Shown here: piece after piece, positions 25,288 to 34,300 of the stretch
How positions within the stretch are numbered: position 1 is the first letter of the stretch
Layout: each line of letters begins with the position of its first letter
Assembly: GCF_010747415.1 (NCBI RefSeq)
Contig: NZ_JAAGNZ010000002.1
Coordinates: forward strand, 558,001-622,000
Length of the DNA stretch: 64,000 nucleotides
Source: Spirosoma agri
Lineage (GTDB): Bacteria; Bacteroidota; Bacteroidia; Cytophagales; Spirosomataceae
Direction of reading: 5' to 3'
Program-made: the position numbers and the translations under genes
The notes under the pieces: model-generated
What the model was told of the DNA's origin: nothing
Databases searched by the model: none
What the model saw: the letters and a program-made list of their open reading frames with translations, nothing else

Positions 25288-25307
25288 GATTTTTTTAGTA
25301 CGAACAA

Positions 25308-25344
25308 AACGGGCTCAATCTATCATGTATAGATTGAGCCCGTT
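25308..25344. terminator. Terminator between the convergent acyltransferase and RNase G genes
   Basis: A 16-base perfect stem (arms 25308-25323 and 25329-25344, AACGGGCTCAATCTAT) with a five-base loop. Confidence 0.85.
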
Positions 25345-25392
25345 GACAATTAATGGATTATACGGATTTATTTGTAGCGTAACTTGAAGATA

Positions 25393-26955
25393 TTACGCAC
25401 CACTGCCCGTTTCTATTTCTTCGCCGGATTTGTTGAAGAATTTGAAATTTACGATACCCAGTGAGCTATCCTTGACTAGCTTTATCCAGTTTTTATACTT
25501 TACAAACCACTGCATTTGCTTTGAATAAAAGCCCTTGGTATAGTAAGCATATAAGAACGGGTGCATGCCTATTGAGATACCTGTTTCATTCTGCTTTGTC
25601 AGAATGTAGTCTAGATTGTTTTCGATAACGTCCGTAACCAGAACGCTGGCCTGTATGGTCCCTGTGCCACCGCAGGTCGGGCAAACCTCACGGGTAACGA
25701 TGTTCATTTCGGGCCGTACACGCTGGCGTGTAATCTGCATTAGCCCGAACTTCGTCAACGGTAAAATCGTGAATTTGGAGCGATCCGTTTTCATTTCATC
25801 ACGCATGATGTCCTGCAGAATTTTCTTGTTTTCTGCCTTCTTCATGTCAATGAAGTCAATCACGATAATGCCGCCCATGTCACGCAGGCGAAGCTGGCGG
25901 GCTATTTCCTTGGCTGCTTCCCGATTAACACTGATCGCTGTCGCTTCCTGATCTTCTTCCGAATTTGATTTATTGCCGCTGTTGACGTCAATTACGTGCA
26001 ACGCTTCAGTATGCTCAATGATCAGGTAACCTCCGCCAGGTAAACTTACAGAACGACCGAATAACGATTTTAGCTGTTTTTCAAGCCCCATGGCTTCAAA
26101 AACCTTCATCTTACCGGTATGAAGCTTAACTATTTTCTCTTTATCGGGCGCGATAGTATGAATAAAGTCTCTTATCTCGTCGAAGGACTCGCGTGTATCT
26201 ACCGTGATGCTCTCGAATGACTCATTGAGCATATCTCGTAATATAGAGGAAGCCCGGTTCATTTCTCCCAGCACCCGGTCACGAGGTTTTGCATCGGCTA
26301 ATGTCTTGACTGCCTGTTCCCACTTAGCGAGTGAGTTCTGGAGGTCACGATCCAACTCTTCAACATCTTTATCCTGCGCAACGGTGCGCACGATAACACC
26401 AAAATTCTGCGGCTTCAGCGACGACATGAGCCGAAGCAGCCGCGACCGTTCAGCGCGGTCAGTAATTTTCTTGGATAAATTTACGCCGTCCGAAAACGGG
26501 ACAAGGACCAGATAACGGCCCGCAATTGAAATGTCGCAGGAAAGGCGTGGACCTTTGGTTGAGATGGGTTCTTTAACCACCTGAACCAAGATGGGAGCAT
26601 TTTTCGTCAGTACCTTATCGATTTTCCCAATTTTTTCGATGACTGGCTCCAGCTTCGTGTTGCTGAGTCGTCCGGTGGTGACGCGCTTGGCGATGATGTC
26701 TTTAACAAACTTGTTGAGCGAATTAATATTCGGCCCTAAGTCCTGATAGTGCAAAAAACCGTCTTTCTCATGGCCAACATCCACAAAAGCAGCATTGAGG
26801 CCAGAGGATAGTTTCTTGACTGTTCCTAAATAAAGATCGCCAACGGTGAAGTTGCTGTCTAACTCTTCTTCGTGATATTCCAGCAATCTCTTGTTTTGCA
26901 AGAGTGCAATCCGATCACCTTTTTGAGTCGAACTGATAACTAATTCATTACTCAC
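25393..26955 (-). CDS. rng: Ribonuclease G/E family protein
   Basis: Endoribonuclease that cleaves single-stranded RNA, including rRNA 5' processing; 520 residues. The S1 RNA-binding domain lies at about 38-130 (GDLYLGTVKKLSSGLNAAFV). The RNase E/G core has LSCDISIAGRYLVLVPFSDG, HVIDVNSGN and GGIIVIDFIDM with the two catalytic aspartates, and the zinc-link motif CPTCGGTG. The start is GTG at 26955 (MSNELVISS); the nearby ATG at 26948 is out of frame. Next on the same strand upstream is the COX24-like peptide gene, an order that recurs in Bacteroidota. Confidence 0.95.
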   Translation of the reverse strand: MSNELVISSTQKGDRIALLQNKRLLEYHEEELDSNFTVGDLYLGTVKKLSSGLNAAFVDVGHEKDGFLHYQDLGPNINSLNKFVKDIIAKRVTTGRLSNTKLEPVIEKIGKIDKVLTKNAPILVQVVKEPISTKGPRLSCDISIAGRYLVLVPFSDGVNLSKKITDRAERSRLLRLMSSLKPQNFGVIVRTVAQDKDVEELDRDLQNSLAKWEQAVKTLADAKPRDRVLGEMNRASSILRDMLNESFESITVDTRESFDEIRDFIHTIAPDKEKIVKLHTGKMKVFEAMGLEKQLKSLFGRSVSLPGGGYLIIEHTEALHVIDVNSGNKSNSEEDQEATAISVNREAAKEIARQLRLRDMGGIIVIDFIDMKKAENKKILQDIMRDEMKTDRSKFTILPLTKFGLMQITRQRVRPEMNIVTREVCPTCGGTGTIQASVLVTDVIENNLDYILTKQNETGISIGMHPFLYAYYTKGFYSKQMQWFVKYKNWIKLVKDSSLGIVNFKFFNKSGEEIETGSGA

Positions 26956-27057
26956 AAGATGAATGAACGGTTAAGAATGGCTATAAAAAAAAATAGAAGC
27001 CACGCTCGGGCTTTGCAGACCGGCACGAGGCTTCCAAAATGAATAGGCGGTAGACAA

Positions 27058-27099
27058 GTTTACAGTAGGCAGCTATCGGCGAAAATGCCGACTGTAAAC
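27058..27099. terminator. Hairpin downstream of the COX24-like gene
   Basis: GTTTACAGT (27058-27066) pairs with ACTGTAAAC (27091-27099), and CGGC/GCCG pair inside. It lies just after the 29-residue gene's stop on the minus strand. Confidence 0.4.
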
Positions 27100-27112
27100 T
27101 GCCGACTACTTA

Positions 27113-27202
27113 CTACTTTTTCTTGTGCCGGTTTTTTCTAAGCCGTTTCTTCCGCTTGTGGGTGGCAATCTTGTGCCGTTTCCGTTTTTTACCGCAAGGC
27201 AT
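27113..27202 (-). CDS. AURKAIP1/COX24-domain small basic protein
   Basis: A 29-residue, extremely basic protein (MPCGKKRKRHKIATHKRKK, then RLRKNRHKKK) that is easily missed because of its size. The repeated K/R/H pattern matches the AURKAIP1/COX24-domain family of Bacteroidota, which in mitochondria contains a small-ribosomal-subunit protein (mS38); a ribosome-associated role here follows from that family. It starts at ATG 27202 and lies between the TPR gene and rng on the same strand, which is its usual place in this phylum. Confidence 0.88.
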   Translation of the reverse strand: MPCGKKRKRHKIATHKRKKRLRKNRHKKK

Positions 27203-27353
27203 AGTGCAAGTGCTGTTTTAATGGTTGAAAATAGGTGTCGGCTTACCACTCGGTAAACCCGAAAAGTGTATAGTTTTAAAATTGAGCCGTTATCGTGTTT
27301 TCGACACGCCAATCGATGGACTGACTCGATACCGTTTCAACTGTATAACTCAC

Positions 27354-28220
27354 TTACTTTAGCCGCTCTTCATACTCCTGAACAGCAGCCAGAATTTGTG
27401 GGTCTTTTTCCTGCGCCTTTACCTGCGCCAATACTTTCTTTGCTTCTTCCTTTTGCCCGGATTCGGCCAGGCTGACACCCAGATAAAACTGTGCCTTACG
27501 ACTCGCTGGATTCGTAATCAGAATCTGGCGGAATCGCTCGACCGCGCGTTCATACTGGCCTGATCGCATCGACAATAACCCGAGATTGAACAGAGCCAGC
27601 TCATTGGTTGGGTCCTGCTTCAGTACGTCGCGCAAAAGCATGATGCCCTGCATCGGTGTATCCGTGTTTACATACGTCATGGCCATATTGGCCTTGGCCG
27701 CCAGTAAACTCGAATTCTTTGCAAGAGCGCGCTGGTAAAAGTCGCGGGTCTTTTGACCCAGCGATGCTGTTTTCTTTTCGTCAACAGCGAACGTGTACGC
27801 TTCAAAATAAGAATCGCCTGCCTGGAGCAAGTTTTTTTCCGTTGGCTGATCAACCGCTAGCAAATCGGCATAATAGGCCGCACTATCGTACTGAGTAACC
27901 TCCCGGAGCAGAGCGATCAATTTTACAGCTGCGGCTTCTTTCTGGACTGAACCAGTGGTCAAGAACTGATCTTTCAGCTTGTCCAGTTGCTTTTGCTTTT
28001 CTGGTGATAATGGTTGCGCATGAATCGTTGACCGATCCGGCGCTCCATTGCTGGCGGTTGCCCCTGGCTGAGTAGCCATTGGCGTTTGCGTTGTGCGACC
28101 TCCCGATCCTGATTCGGCTAACTGCTTGCTCTCATTGCGTACAACAACCTTGGGCAGGGTATATAACCCAGCCGTTAGGGCTGAAGCGAGAACGATAACA
28201 AACAATACTGATTTATTCAT
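27354..28220 (-). CDS. Tetratricopeptide repeat protein with N-terminal anchor
   Basis: A 288-residue protein with one N-terminal hydrophobic segment (VLFVIVLASALTAGLYTLP), probably a membrane anchor or signal, a low-complexity linker (about 30-70) and at least three TPR repeats (about 170-285: LAAKANMAMTYVNTDTPMQG, ELALFNLGLLSMRSGQYERA, RKAQFYLGVSLAESGQKEEA). TPR domains bind other proteins, so it is likely a periplasmic scaffold. It is followed upstream by HU and downstream by the COX24-like gene and rng; the grouping recurs in related genomes. No more specific function can be read. Confidence 0.88.
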   Translation of the reverse strand: MNKSVLFVIVLASALTAGLYTLPKVVVRNESKQLAESGSGGRTTQTPMATQPGATASNGAPDRSTIHAQPLSPEKQKQLDKLKDQFLTTGSVQKEAAAVKLIALLREVTQYDSAAYYADLLAVDQPTEKNLLQAGDSYFEAYTFAVDEKKTASLGQKTRDFYQRALAKNSSLLAAKANMAMTYVNTDTPMQGIMLLRDVLKQDPTNELALFNLGLLSMRSGQYERAVERFRQILITNPASRKAQFYLGVSLAESGQKEEAKKVLAQVKAQEKDPQILAAVQEYEERLK

Positions 28221-28285
28221 GATGGGAGCTAATCACGTAGCGAATGTCTTGGCTGATGCTCAGCCTTTAGGGACCGCTTGTTTGC

Positions 28286-28588
28286 TTACTCAGCCGTTAC
28301 TTTGGCTTTGTCGCTAGTTTTCACTTGTTCAACGAAAACCTTGGCGGGTTTGAAGCTCGGGATGAAATGCTCGTCAATCACCATAGCGGTGTTCTTCGAA
28401 ATGTTCCGGGCTACCTTTTTGGCTCTTTTCTTATTGATGAAACTGCCGAACCCTCTCACATAGATATTCTCTCCCTCGGCCAACGAGTCCTTAACCACAG
28501 AAAAGAAGGTCTCAAGGGTGTTCGTTACCTCGGCCTTATCAATTCCGGTCTTATCGGCGATCTCTGCAATTACGTCTGCTTTCGTCAC
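28286..28588 (-). CDS. HU-family DNA-binding protein
   Basis: A 100-residue nucleoid protein that bends and compacts DNA as a dimer. The HU/IHF fold is clear: MTKADVIAEIADKTGIDKAE, the VNTLETFFSVVKDSL-type helix, GENIYVRGFGSF, then the beta arm and FIPSFKPAKVFVEQV. The usual arm RxxRxGRNP reads KKRAKKVARNISKNTAM, so the arm tip departs from the textbook motif, as is common in Bacteroidota. It is divergent from mutY with a TACCTTTG -7 element on the minus strand. Confidence 0.95.
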   Translation of the reverse strand: MTKADVIAEIADKTGIDKAEVTNTLETFFSVVKDSLAEGENIYVRGFGSFINKKRAKKVARNISKNTAMVIDEHFIPSFKPAKVFVEQVKTSDKAKVTAE

Positions 28589-28649
28589 GACTTCTTAAAC
28601 TTTAACGTTTACTGTGTTGTTGAAAATTCGGGTGTCAAAAATGGGAGCA

Positions 28650-28657
28650 CAAAGGTA
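28650..28657 (-). promoter_or_regulatory. Promoter -7 element of the HU gene
   Basis: TACCTTTG on the minus strand, the same sequence as at atpA, about 60 bases before the HU start. Confidence 0.5.
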
Positions 28658-28684
28658 GGGTTTTCTCAGAAATTATAAAACCCT

Positions 28685-29818
28685 GTGTTCCAGTTTTTCG
28701 TCATCAGCGACGCTTTTTCCTTTTTTATTTTGAATTGGCAATCAGACCTTAACGATAACGAAAGCGTATTTGTACTTAGCCTCGAACGCTGGTATGAGTA
28801 CCATAAACGGGATCTGCCGTGGCGTCACACACGCGATCCGTACTATATATGGTTGTCTGAAGTAATTCTTCAGCAAACCCGGGTTGCGCAAGGGAAACCG
28901 TACTACGAACGCTTCGTATCGACTTATCCGACAATCCACGATATGGCCCGTGCTGATGAGCGCGAATTGCTTCGGCTCTGGCAAGGGCTTGGGTATTATT
29001 CCCGAGCCCGGAATTTGCATCAGACAGCCCGCTATGTAACGGATCAACTGGACGGAAAGTTTCCGGATACCTATCATGACCTCTTGAAAATGAAGGGTAT
29101 AGGCGTTTATACAGCCGCTGCGGTTGCTTCGTTTGCCTTCGGGGAGCGTGTTCCTGTGGTCGACGGGAACGTGTATCGGGTGCTGGCGCGCATGTTTGGT
29201 ATTCAGGAGGACATTACCACAACCGGTGCTAAAAAAACATTTGCGGCTTTGGCAACCCGGCTCATTCAGCGAGCTGATGATCCGGCTACGTACAACCAGT
29301 CGATCATGGAGTTTGGGGCAATTCAGTGTACACCCGTAGCGCCCGATTGCCTGTTGTGTCCGGTGCAGCAACACTGTGTCGCTTATCTGACGGGCCAGCA
29401 GCATCGCTTACCTGTCAAGGCGAAAAAAGCACCCGTCCGGGATCGGTATTTTCAGTACCTGGTTTTTAGGAATAATGATCGAATAGCCATGCGGGAGCGG
29501 ACCGACCGCGATATTTGGCAGAACCTGTATGATTTCTACCTGCTTGAAACGGATGAGCCGAAAACGGCCTTGCGCGACCTGTTATTGCCTGATTCTGTGA
29601 ACGAATTGGTTGTGTCAGGCGTTCAGGCGTCGGTACCAGCGGAGTCGATACAGTTGTTGTCACATCAGCGTATTCGTGCATTATTTTACGTAATTGATGT
29701 ACCTGACGCGTTAATTGACCGGTTGCCCATAGGCTTTACATGGTATTCAATAGTAGAAACAGGCAACTTGCCGAAGCCTGTTTTGATCACTAACTATTTG
29801 GAAAAGTCGTTTGGATAA
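28685..29818 (+). CDS. mutY: A/G-specific adenine glycosylase
   Basis: Base-excision enzyme that removes adenine mispaired with 8-oxoguanine. Up to 377 residues. The catalytic Glu is in WLSEVILQQTRV, the helix-hairpin-helix and catalytic Asp in MKGIGVYTAAAVASFAFGE and VPVVDGNVYRV, and the 4Fe-4S cluster cysteines in CTPVAPDCLLCPVQQHC. The C-terminal NUDIX-like domain for 8-oxoG recognition is present. The start is uncertain because there is no ATG: GTG at 28685, TTG at 28730 and GTG at 28766 are candidates, and the first 25 residues look atypical, so a later start is likely. It leads the mutY-ssb-gldE unit. Confidence 0.93.
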   Translation: MFQFFVISDAFSFFILNWQSDLNDNESVFVLSLERWYEYHKRDLPWRHTRDPYYIWLSEVILQQTRVAQGKPYYERFVSTYPTIHDMARADERELLRLWQGLGYYSRARNLHQTARYVTDQLDGKFPDTYHDLLKMKGIGVYTAAAVASFAFGERVPVVDGNVYRVLARMFGIQEDITTTGAKKTFAALATRLIQRADDPATYNQSIMEFGAIQCTPVAPDCLLCPVQQHCVAYLTGQQHRLPVKAKKAPVRDRYFQYLVFRNNDRIAMRERTDRDIWQNLYDFYLLETDEPKTALRDLLLPDSVNELVVSGVQASVPAESIQLLSHQRIRALFYVIDVPDALIDRLPIGFTWYSIVETGNLPKPVLITNYLEKSFG

Positions 29819-29842
29819 GTGCGTTTATTTCAGTAACTTTAG
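29810..29842 (+). promoter_or_regulatory. Promoter of ssb
   Basis: TTTG at 29810-29813, a 20-base spacer, and TAACTTTAG at 29834-29842, a near match to the Bacteroidota promoter. It overlaps the end of mutY. Confidence 0.5.
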
Positions 29843-29893
29843 TCTCTTTAATACCCACGTAATTTATCGCTCTTACCTAACAAAACACACTGT

Positions 29894-30457
29894 ATGGCAA
29901 GCCTTAACAAAGTAATTCTTATCGGTAACGTTGGCAATGATCCGGAGGTCCGTTATCTGGACGGTGGTTCGGTTGTGGCCAAGTTTAGTGTTGCCACCAA
30001 TGAACGATATACGACCCGCACCGGCGAGCAAGTTGAATCGACGGAGTGGTTTCGGGTGGAAGTCTGGAACGATCAGGCAAAGACAATTGAAAAATATGTG
30101 CGTAAAGGGCAGCAGATTTATGTAGAGGGCCGCTTGCGCACAGAAACGTATACAGACCGGGAAGGCAAAGAAAAGTTTTCGCTTGGTGTTCGGGCGACAA
30201 CGTTTCAGTTTCTGGGTGGCCCGAACGATCGGGACGGTGGTTCGTACGAGGCACCGGCGGCCCCTGCGCAACAGGCAGCTCCCCCCCGGCAGCAACAGCA
30301 ACCCGTACCGCAAGCCGCTCCTGCACAACAGGCCGCTCAGGCACCGCGTCAGCAGGCTGCTCCGGTACAACAGCCACCACGCCAGCAACCTCCGCGCAGG
30401 GAGCCGGACCCAGTGCCTTTTGAGAGTAACAGTGGGGATGACGATCTTCCGTTCTAA
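29894..30457 (+). CDS. ssb: Single-stranded DNA-binding protein
   Basis: A 187-residue SSB that coats single-stranded DNA at replication and repair sites. The OB fold (about 1-110) starts MASLNKVILIGNVGNDPEVR and contains FSVATNERYT and WFRVEVWNDQAKTIEKYVRK. A long Gln/Pro/Ala linker (about 115-170) follows, and the acidic partner-binding tip ends DDDLPF, intact. It lies between mutY and gldE, as in other Bacteroidota. Confidence 0.97.
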   Translation: MASLNKVILIGNVGNDPEVRYLDGGSVVAKFSVATNERYTTRTGEQVESTEWFRVEVWNDQAKTIEKYVRKGQQIYVEGRLRTETYTDREGKEKFSLGVRATTFQFLGGPNDRDGGSYEAPAAPAQQAAPPRQQQQPVPQAAPAQQAAQAPRQQAAPVQQPPRQQPPRREPDPVPFESNSGDDDLPF

Positions 30458-30496
30458 ACCACTCAACGCTCTATTGTTGAACGAGATTTGATATAC

Positions 30497-31843
30497 ATGG
30501 ACCCTAGTAGTGATCCTCTTCCCCGACAGGTGCTCCCAGCCGCAGATGGCTGGAGCACCTATTTTGATTTATACGCTCCTTACGCGGCTTTAATCCTGCT
30601 GCTGTTGTTGGTAGCTGGTCTTGTATCCGCTTCCGAAGCGGCCTTCTTCTCTTTATCTCCCGATGATCGTGCGCGTTGTCGCCATAGCGATCATACTGGC
30701 GACCAGCGTATCGCTAACTTGCTTGACCGCCCCAAACGGCTGCTTGCCTCGTTGGTTATCTTCAATAATCTACTGAACATCGCTATTGTCGTTATTGTCA
30801 CGTATCTGACCTGGGAACTCTCGCAGGCCACTCACGCGTCGGGTTGGGTATTGTCTGGTGTAACGCTGGCAACAACATTAGCCATCGTTCTTTTTGGTGA
30901 AATTGTGCCCAAAGTATACGCCAGTCAGAATAACATGATGGTTGCCCGTCGAACAGCTCCATTGGCTCAGATCGGGTTAGCGGTGTTACGTCCGCTGGCT
31001 ATGATGTTGGTCAACTTGAGCAATCAGGTCGATAAACGAATTGAGCGTAAGGGATACAAATTATCCGTTGAAGAGCTTAGTCAGGCAGTTGAACTGACCG
31101 GTGCTGACGCAACGACGGAGGAGAAGGAAATCCTGAAAGGAATTGTTAACTTTAGTAATCTGACTGCTCGTCAAGTGATGCGCGCCCGACTCGATATTTC
31201 GGCAGTGGAGGACGATCTGACCTTTTCGGAACTGATGGTCCAGATTAACGCATCGGGCTATTCGCGGGTGCCGGTTCACAAAGAGTCACTGGACCAGATC
31301 GAGGGCATACTTTACATCAAAGACCTGCTGCCCCACATTCACGAAGATGACCTGTTTCGCTGGCAGTCACTGGTACGTCCTGCATTTTTCATCCCTGAGA
31401 ACAAGAAAGTTGATGATCTGTTGCAGGATTTCCAGAAACGACGTGTGCACATGGCTATCGTTGTTGATGAGTACGGAGGAACGCGTGGCCTGGTAACACT
31501 GGAAGATATTATCGAAGAAATTTTTGGGGATATCAACGACGAGTTCGATGATGAGACACCCGCTGGCTACCGGCGCGAAGATGAGCGAACCGTAATCGTT
31601 GAAGGTAAAGTCCCAATCACGGATGTATGCCGGATTCTGAATGTGGATGCAACGACGTTCGAGGCTGTGCAGGGCGACAGCGAATCGTTGGGCGGTTTAC
31701 TGCTCGAGTTGTTTAGCCGGTTACCCAAATCCGGTGATCAGACGACCTACGGCGGCTTTACGTTTCACGTATTATCTGCCGACGACAAGCGCATCAATGA
31801 AGTTCGGGTAACGAAAGATGACCAGGTTGAAGTGAACTCGTAG
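30497..31843 (+). CDS. gldE: GldE-type CNNM/CBS-domain membrane protein
   Basis: A 448-residue protein from ATG 30497. It has an N-terminal CNNM (DUF21) membrane domain (about 20-200, with LVSASEAAFFSLSPDDRARC and VLFGEIVPKVYA), a pair of CBS domains (about 215-350, ending HMAIVVDEYGGTRGLVTLED) and a CorC_HlyC domain (about 360-440). Family members are proposed Mg/Co transport or membrane-maintenance proteins, and GldE is linked to gliding and type IX secretion. The ssb-gldE order supports the GldE assignment. The gldD gene that usually follows is absent; the next gene is convergent. Confidence 0.87.
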   Translation: MDPSSDPLPRQVLPAADGWSTYFDLYAPYAALILLLLLVAGLVSASEAAFFSLSPDDRARCRHSDHTGDQRIANLLDRPKRLLASLVIFNNLLNIAIVVIVTYLTWELSQATHASGWVLSGVTLATTLAIVLFGEIVPKVYASQNNMMVARRTAPLAQIGLAVLRPLAMMLVNLSNQVDKRIERKGYKLSVEELSQAVELTGADATTEEKEILKGIVNFSNLTARQVMRARLDISAVEDDLTFSELMVQINASGYSRVPVHKESLDQIEGILYIKDLLPHIHEDDLFRWQSLVRPAFFIPENKKVDDLLQDFQKRRVHMAIVVDEYGGTRGLVTLEDIIEEIFGDINDEFDDETPAGYRREDERTVIVEGKVPITDVCRILNVDATTFEAVQGDSESLGGLLLELFSRLPKSGDQTTYGGFTFHVLSADDKRINEVRVTKDDQVEVNS

Positions 31844-31856
31844 AGTGTTCAGCAGG

Positions 31857-32966
31857 CTATACCCAAAGGCCTTTCCCTTTGTTGTACTCGTTGCCAATAC
31901 GTTGTATGTCCTCGGCTGAATAGGTCAGGAACTTATTTTCACGAAGCTGGCGCAGTCGTTTCTTTTCGATCCACGACAAATGGCCATCAACCAGTACACC
32001 AAACACGATAAGCCGTTCCAGACTCTTTCGCACTTCGATCGGTGCACTGGCCACCTGTTCAACGAAATTACCGGTTAGGGGAGTACTAGTTCGTAGATTG
32101 AATCGGTCAACCAGTGTATCTGTCAGCAGGAAATGCGCATAATTGTACTGACGCTTCAGAATGGCCACGTACTGTAACGCTTCCATGATAAGCGGTCGAA
32201 ACTGTTCGTTATTGCCCCATTCGTCGTGCAGCTCATTAACAAATTCGCGAATCGTGAGGGGAGCCATTACCCTGATCTGCGCTTCGTGTAAAACCTGCCA
32301 CGAAGCATAGGCATTCCAAACTGCGTAGATGGGCATTCCAGCTAAATCTGTCACCTGCCGGAGCGCAAACCGTCCCAAGAAACGTTTAAGGAAGAACTTC
32401 AGGAAAAGAGTACTCAACGCTGCTTTTATGATATTGAGCAGGAAATAAATTGTCAGGCCCCAGCGCGGCATATTCAGGTAGGGGTCAATGCCGAAGCGTA
32501 ATATACCGCGATTGGTTTTTTCAAGCGCTGCGTCGGCAAGGGCCTGTAGATGACGGTCGTATTGCGCATCGTGAGCGCGTGGAAACTGGCACACCTGCAT
32601 GATGGCTTTTACCCCCAGCAGATTTAGGCCAACAAGCAGGTTAACTTCAATATAAACCAACAGCAGGCCGTAAAGTGTGGTGATGATCGGGACACTATAC
32701 GTTGTGCCGAAAAGGACAATTGGCGTATTCTGAAACAGGTCTGGCCAGTGGTATTGGGGAAGGTATAGGAAGACAACACCTAGAACGCCAAGCAAAGCTG
32801 ATAAGCTCAGGGTCAGTACTTTAGTGCGCCGTATAACGAGGCTTTCAACCGGATTGAGTACATATGGCTCATCCGTCGGATGCGACGTGTCGAGCGCCTG
32901 CCTCAGATAACGCATAGCCAGATGGTCTAAGGGACCAAAACTGTTGTTCGGTGGCCGGGTTGACAT
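31857..32966 (-). CDS. Multipass membrane protein, LBF_2804-like
   Basis: A 369-residue membrane protein. Hydrophobic segments include VLTLSLSALLGVLGVVFLYL, PIITTLYGLLLVYIEVNLLV and WGLTIYFLLNIIKAALSTLF; the C-terminal third is soluble and helical (YVAILKRQYNYAHFLLTDTL). I recall a family named LBF_2804 with this size and pattern, but no function is known and I give the name tentatively. Its start is ATG at 32966. It is convergent with gldE and has a 190-base spacer to the DUF3500 gene. Confidence 0.6.
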   Translation of the reverse strand: MSTRPPNNSFGPLDHLAMRYLRQALDTSHPTDEPYVLNPVESLVIRRTKVLTLSLSALLGVLGVVFLYLPQYHWPDLFQNTPIVLFGTTYSVPIITTLYGLLLVYIEVNLLVGLNLLGVKAIMQVCQFPRAHDAQYDRHLQALADAALEKTNRGILRFGIDPYLNMPRWGLTIYFLLNIIKAALSTLFLKFFLKRFLGRFALRQVTDLAGMPIYAVWNAYASWQVLHEAQIRVMAPLTIREFVNELHDEWGNNEQFRPLIMEALQYVAILKRQYNYAHFLLTDTLVDRFNLRTSTPLTGNFVEQVASAPIEVRKSLERLIVFGVLVDGHLSWIEKKRLRQLRENKFLTYSAEDIQRIGNEYNKGKGLWV

Positions 32967-33158
32967 GCTCGTGATGTAACAGTGGATTTATTTCTACAAC
33001 TACGGAAGCGGTCGGGTTGTTAGTAAAAAGGCCGAAATCGCGAAAGATCAGCGCACTACACTTAGAACAATCGGCCCAGTGATAATTAGAGCCAGCGTCC
33101 AATTTTACCCTCAGTAAATTCAACCGGTAAGGTGCTTTAGTTAAAAAAACTCCTACTT

Positions 33159-34277
33159 ATGTTGACCATGATTCGTATTCTATTCTGCTGTATGATCGTG
33201 GGACAGATTCTGGCTCAATCGGTTGCTCCGCCAAAAAAGACGGCAACGCAGAAAGTGCGTGATGAGATGCGAGAAGCAGTTCAGACATTTCTCCAGACCC
33301 TAACGCCTGAGCAACGGCAAAAGACCATGTTCCCGTTCGATAACGAGGAACGGTTTAACTGGCATTTTGTGCCCAGAGAGCGAAAAGGGCTGCCCCTCAA
33401 ACAAATGACTCCCGAGCAGCGACAGGCCGCTATGGCAATGCTCAAAACGGGTTTAAGCGATCAGGGTTACGAGAAAGCAACGGCCATCATCGATATGGAA
33501 AACGTATTGCGTGTAATCGATAAGCGGCCACCAAACGATACCTACCGCGATCCGGAAAATTATTCGTTCACCATTTTCGGCGATCCGGAAACGAAAAACC
33601 CGTGGAGCTGGCGCATTGAGGGCCATCATCTGTCACTTCAGTTTATGTCGTTGACCGGCAAGGTGCTGGCCCAAACGCCCACGTTTTTTGGCAGTAATCC
33701 GGGTGTGCTGCGGCTAGACTCGACAATGGCCGATAAACGCATGGCCAACCCACGCATCGCTGATCTGCCCCAAAAAGGCCGTCAGATATTAAAACAGGAA
33801 ACAGAACGTGCATTCGCACTGCTGAAAACCCTGAACGCTGACCAGCGTAAAAAAGCTGTGCTCGCAGCCGTGGCTTACCCCGAAATGGTTACCAGCAATC
33901 GCCGGAGTGCCGTTTTGGAAAAAATGGATGGCCTGATGCTAGCCGACATGACTGCCGATCAGCGTAAACTATTTCTGGAGTTGTTACAGGTCTACATGAG
34001 CAACTACCGGATCACACTAGCGAATCAGCAACTGGCCAAACTGCAAAAATCAGGTTTAGACAGTTTGCGTTTTGGCTGGGCGGGCGATCTTACGCCCGAA
34101 CTAGGTGAAGGCAAGGGGTGGTATTACCGGATTCATGGGCCGACTATTCTTATCGAGTACGACAACTCACAGACGAATGCGAATCATATTCACACGGTCG
34201 TGCGTGATCTGACGAATGATTTCGGTGAAGATCTGCTAAAAGAACATTATAAGGCTACTGCTCACGGAAAGCCCTGA
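33159..34277 (+). CDS. DUF3500 family exported protein
   Basis: A 372-residue exported protein with a signal peptide (MIRILFCCMIVGQILAQS region). The DUF3500 pattern is clear: LTPEQRQKTMFPFDNEERFN, the WHFVPRERKGLPLKQMTPEQ segment, SWRIEGHHLSLQF, TPTFFGSNPGV and the late GWYYRIHGPTILIEYDN and HIHTVVRDLTNDFGEDLL. Several conserved His and Trp residues could form a metal or substrate site, but I know of no proven activity. ATG 33159 or 33168 can start it. It ends 23 bases before a decayed oxidoreductase remnant. Confidence 0.88.
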   Translation: MLTMIRILFCCMIVGQILAQSVAPPKKTATQKVRDEMREAVQTFLQTLTPEQRQKTMFPFDNEERFNWHFVPRERKGLPLKQMTPEQRQAAMAMLKTGLSDQGYEKATAIIDMENVLRVIDKRPPNDTYRDPENYSFTIFGDPETKNPWSWRIEGHHLSLQFMSLTGKVLAQTPTFFGSNPGVLRLDSTMADKRMANPRIADLPQKGRQILKQETERAFALLKTLNADQRKKAVLAAVAYPEMVTSNRRSAVLEKMDGLMLADMTADQRKLFLELLQVYMSNYRITLANQQLAKLQKSGLDSLRFGWAGDLTPELGEGKGWYYRIHGPTILIEYDNSQTNANHIHTVVRDLTNDFGEDLLKEHYKATAHGKP

Positions 34278-34300
34278 TCAGCCACTTGTTTCTATGACGT

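Noticed and set aside
27106..27312. 68-codon minus-strand frame overlapping the COX24-like gene
   Set aside because: It is a different frame across a convincing 29-residue gene and has no domain.
30240..30400. CAG/CCG-rich stretch in ssb as a tandem repeat
   Set aside because: It is the ordinary Gln/Pro/Ala linker of an SSB protein.
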